Part shown: positions 63,910 through 64,000 of the stretch, in pieces
How the letters are laid out: each line of letters begins with the position of its first letter
Numbering within the stretch: the stretch's first letter is position 1
Assembly (NCBI GenBank): GCA_019114515.1
Contig: DXFH01000001.1
Span: forward strand, 171,227-235,226
From: Candidatus Limosilactobacillus merdigallinarum
GTDB taxonomy: Bacteria; Bacillota; Bacilli; Lactobacillales; Lactobacillaceae
Length of the DNA stretch: 64,000 nucleotides
Direction: 5' to 3'
Notes under the pieces: generated by a model
Databases searched by the model: none
Told to the model about the DNA's origin: nothing
What the model saw: only the letters and a program-made list of their open reading frames with translations
Made by a program: the position numbers and the translations under genes

Positions 63910-64000
63910 AGATTTCTTTTTCTAAAATCGGACAAATACGATCTTGTTTTCCTAAAAGAAAATGTTTGATCCCGATTTTTTTAAATCCATAACGTTCATA
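63908..64000 (-). CDS. GNAT-family N-acetyltransferase (C-terminal end only)
   Basis: The last 30 codons of a gene that continues past the window. It reads YERYGFKKIGIKHFLLGK and ends ICPILEKEI with stop at 63908-63910. YxxYGF is the typical C-terminal GNAT motif. The substrate cannot be judged. Confidence 0.65.
   Translation of the reverse strand, partial: YERYGFKKIGIKHFLLGKQDRICPILEKEI

Noticed and set aside
1..64000. tRNA or rRNA genes
   Set aside because: I saw no cloverleaf with a GTTCGA-type T loop and no rRNA signature in the spacers.

Overview
The window looks like chromosome from an obligately heterofermentative lactic acid bacterium, most probably Limosilactobacillus (inference). 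Supporting signs are a full phosphoketolase gene beside transketolase, maltose phosphorylase with beta-phosphoglucomutase, ribokinase, two C69 dipeptidases, a YkoEDC thiamine-type ECF transporter under a TPP riboswitch, and many lactobacillus-type hairpin terminators. No tRNA, rRNA or CRISPR array was seen. Most genes are ordinary core or carbohydrate genes with clear Shine-Dalgarno sites. The last 2 kb looks AT-richer and carries recombination genes.

Layout. 1-4 kb: the end of a proline iminopeptidase, a HAD phosphatase, and a GH25 lysozyme gene broken by three frameshifts and a stop. 4-11 kb: a GH31 alpha-glucosidase divergent from a LacI regulator, then an L,D-transpeptidase, a DHH phosphoesterase and an MFS sugar transporter. 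Matching TGTAAACGTTTACA operators mark the alpha-glucosidase/LacI region and the transporter. 11-26 kb: ABC-F ATPase, flavin reductase, SufS-SufU, ribokinase with a 30-residue membrane peptide, TerC-thioredoxin, RluA, a CorA-like protein, C69 dipeptidase, phosphoglycerate-mutase-like protein, LTA synthase, ferredoxin reductase and nucleoside hydrolase. 26.8-30 kb: a DnaA-box-rich spacer, a TPP riboswitch with its terminator, and ykoEDC.

30-34 kb: alpha/beta hydrolase, XRE regulator with a methyltransferase-like gene, an apparently free-standing structured RNA on the minus strand, two small minus genes and a universal stress protein. 34.5-40 kb: a second alpha-glucoside cluster (LacI regulator, MFS transporter, maltose phosphorylase, beta-phosphoglucomutase). 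40-46.5 kb: an orphan PTS enzyme I, a frameshifted amidohydrolase, transketolase and an archaeal-type aspartate-semialdehyde dehydrogenase. 47-50.5 kb: a decayed GH88 (unsaturated glucuronide) locus in which all three genes are broken. 50.8-62 kb: phosphoketolase, a second C69 dipeptidase, a YbaK deacylase with a membrane protein, a GntR-HAD-isomerase operon, DUF1836, CNNM/HlyC-type transporter and NrdI-like flavodoxin. 62-64 kb: an intact and a degenerate serine recombinase, gene fragments, a long inverted repeat and the end of a GNAT acetyltransferase.

How it fits together. Maltose-type sugars would enter through the two related MFS carriers. They would be hydrolysed by GH31, or phosphorolysed by GH65 to glucose and beta-glucose-1-phosphate, which beta-phosphoglucomutase converts to glucose-6-phosphate for the phosphoketolase pathway. 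Each arm has its own LacI regulator and operator type. The most promising unexplained element is the minus-strand RNA near 32.7-32.9 kb. It has a predicted four-way junction with no unpaired base, its own promoter and its own terminator. The DnaA-box cluster at 26.9-27.05 kb, far from any visible dnaA, is second.
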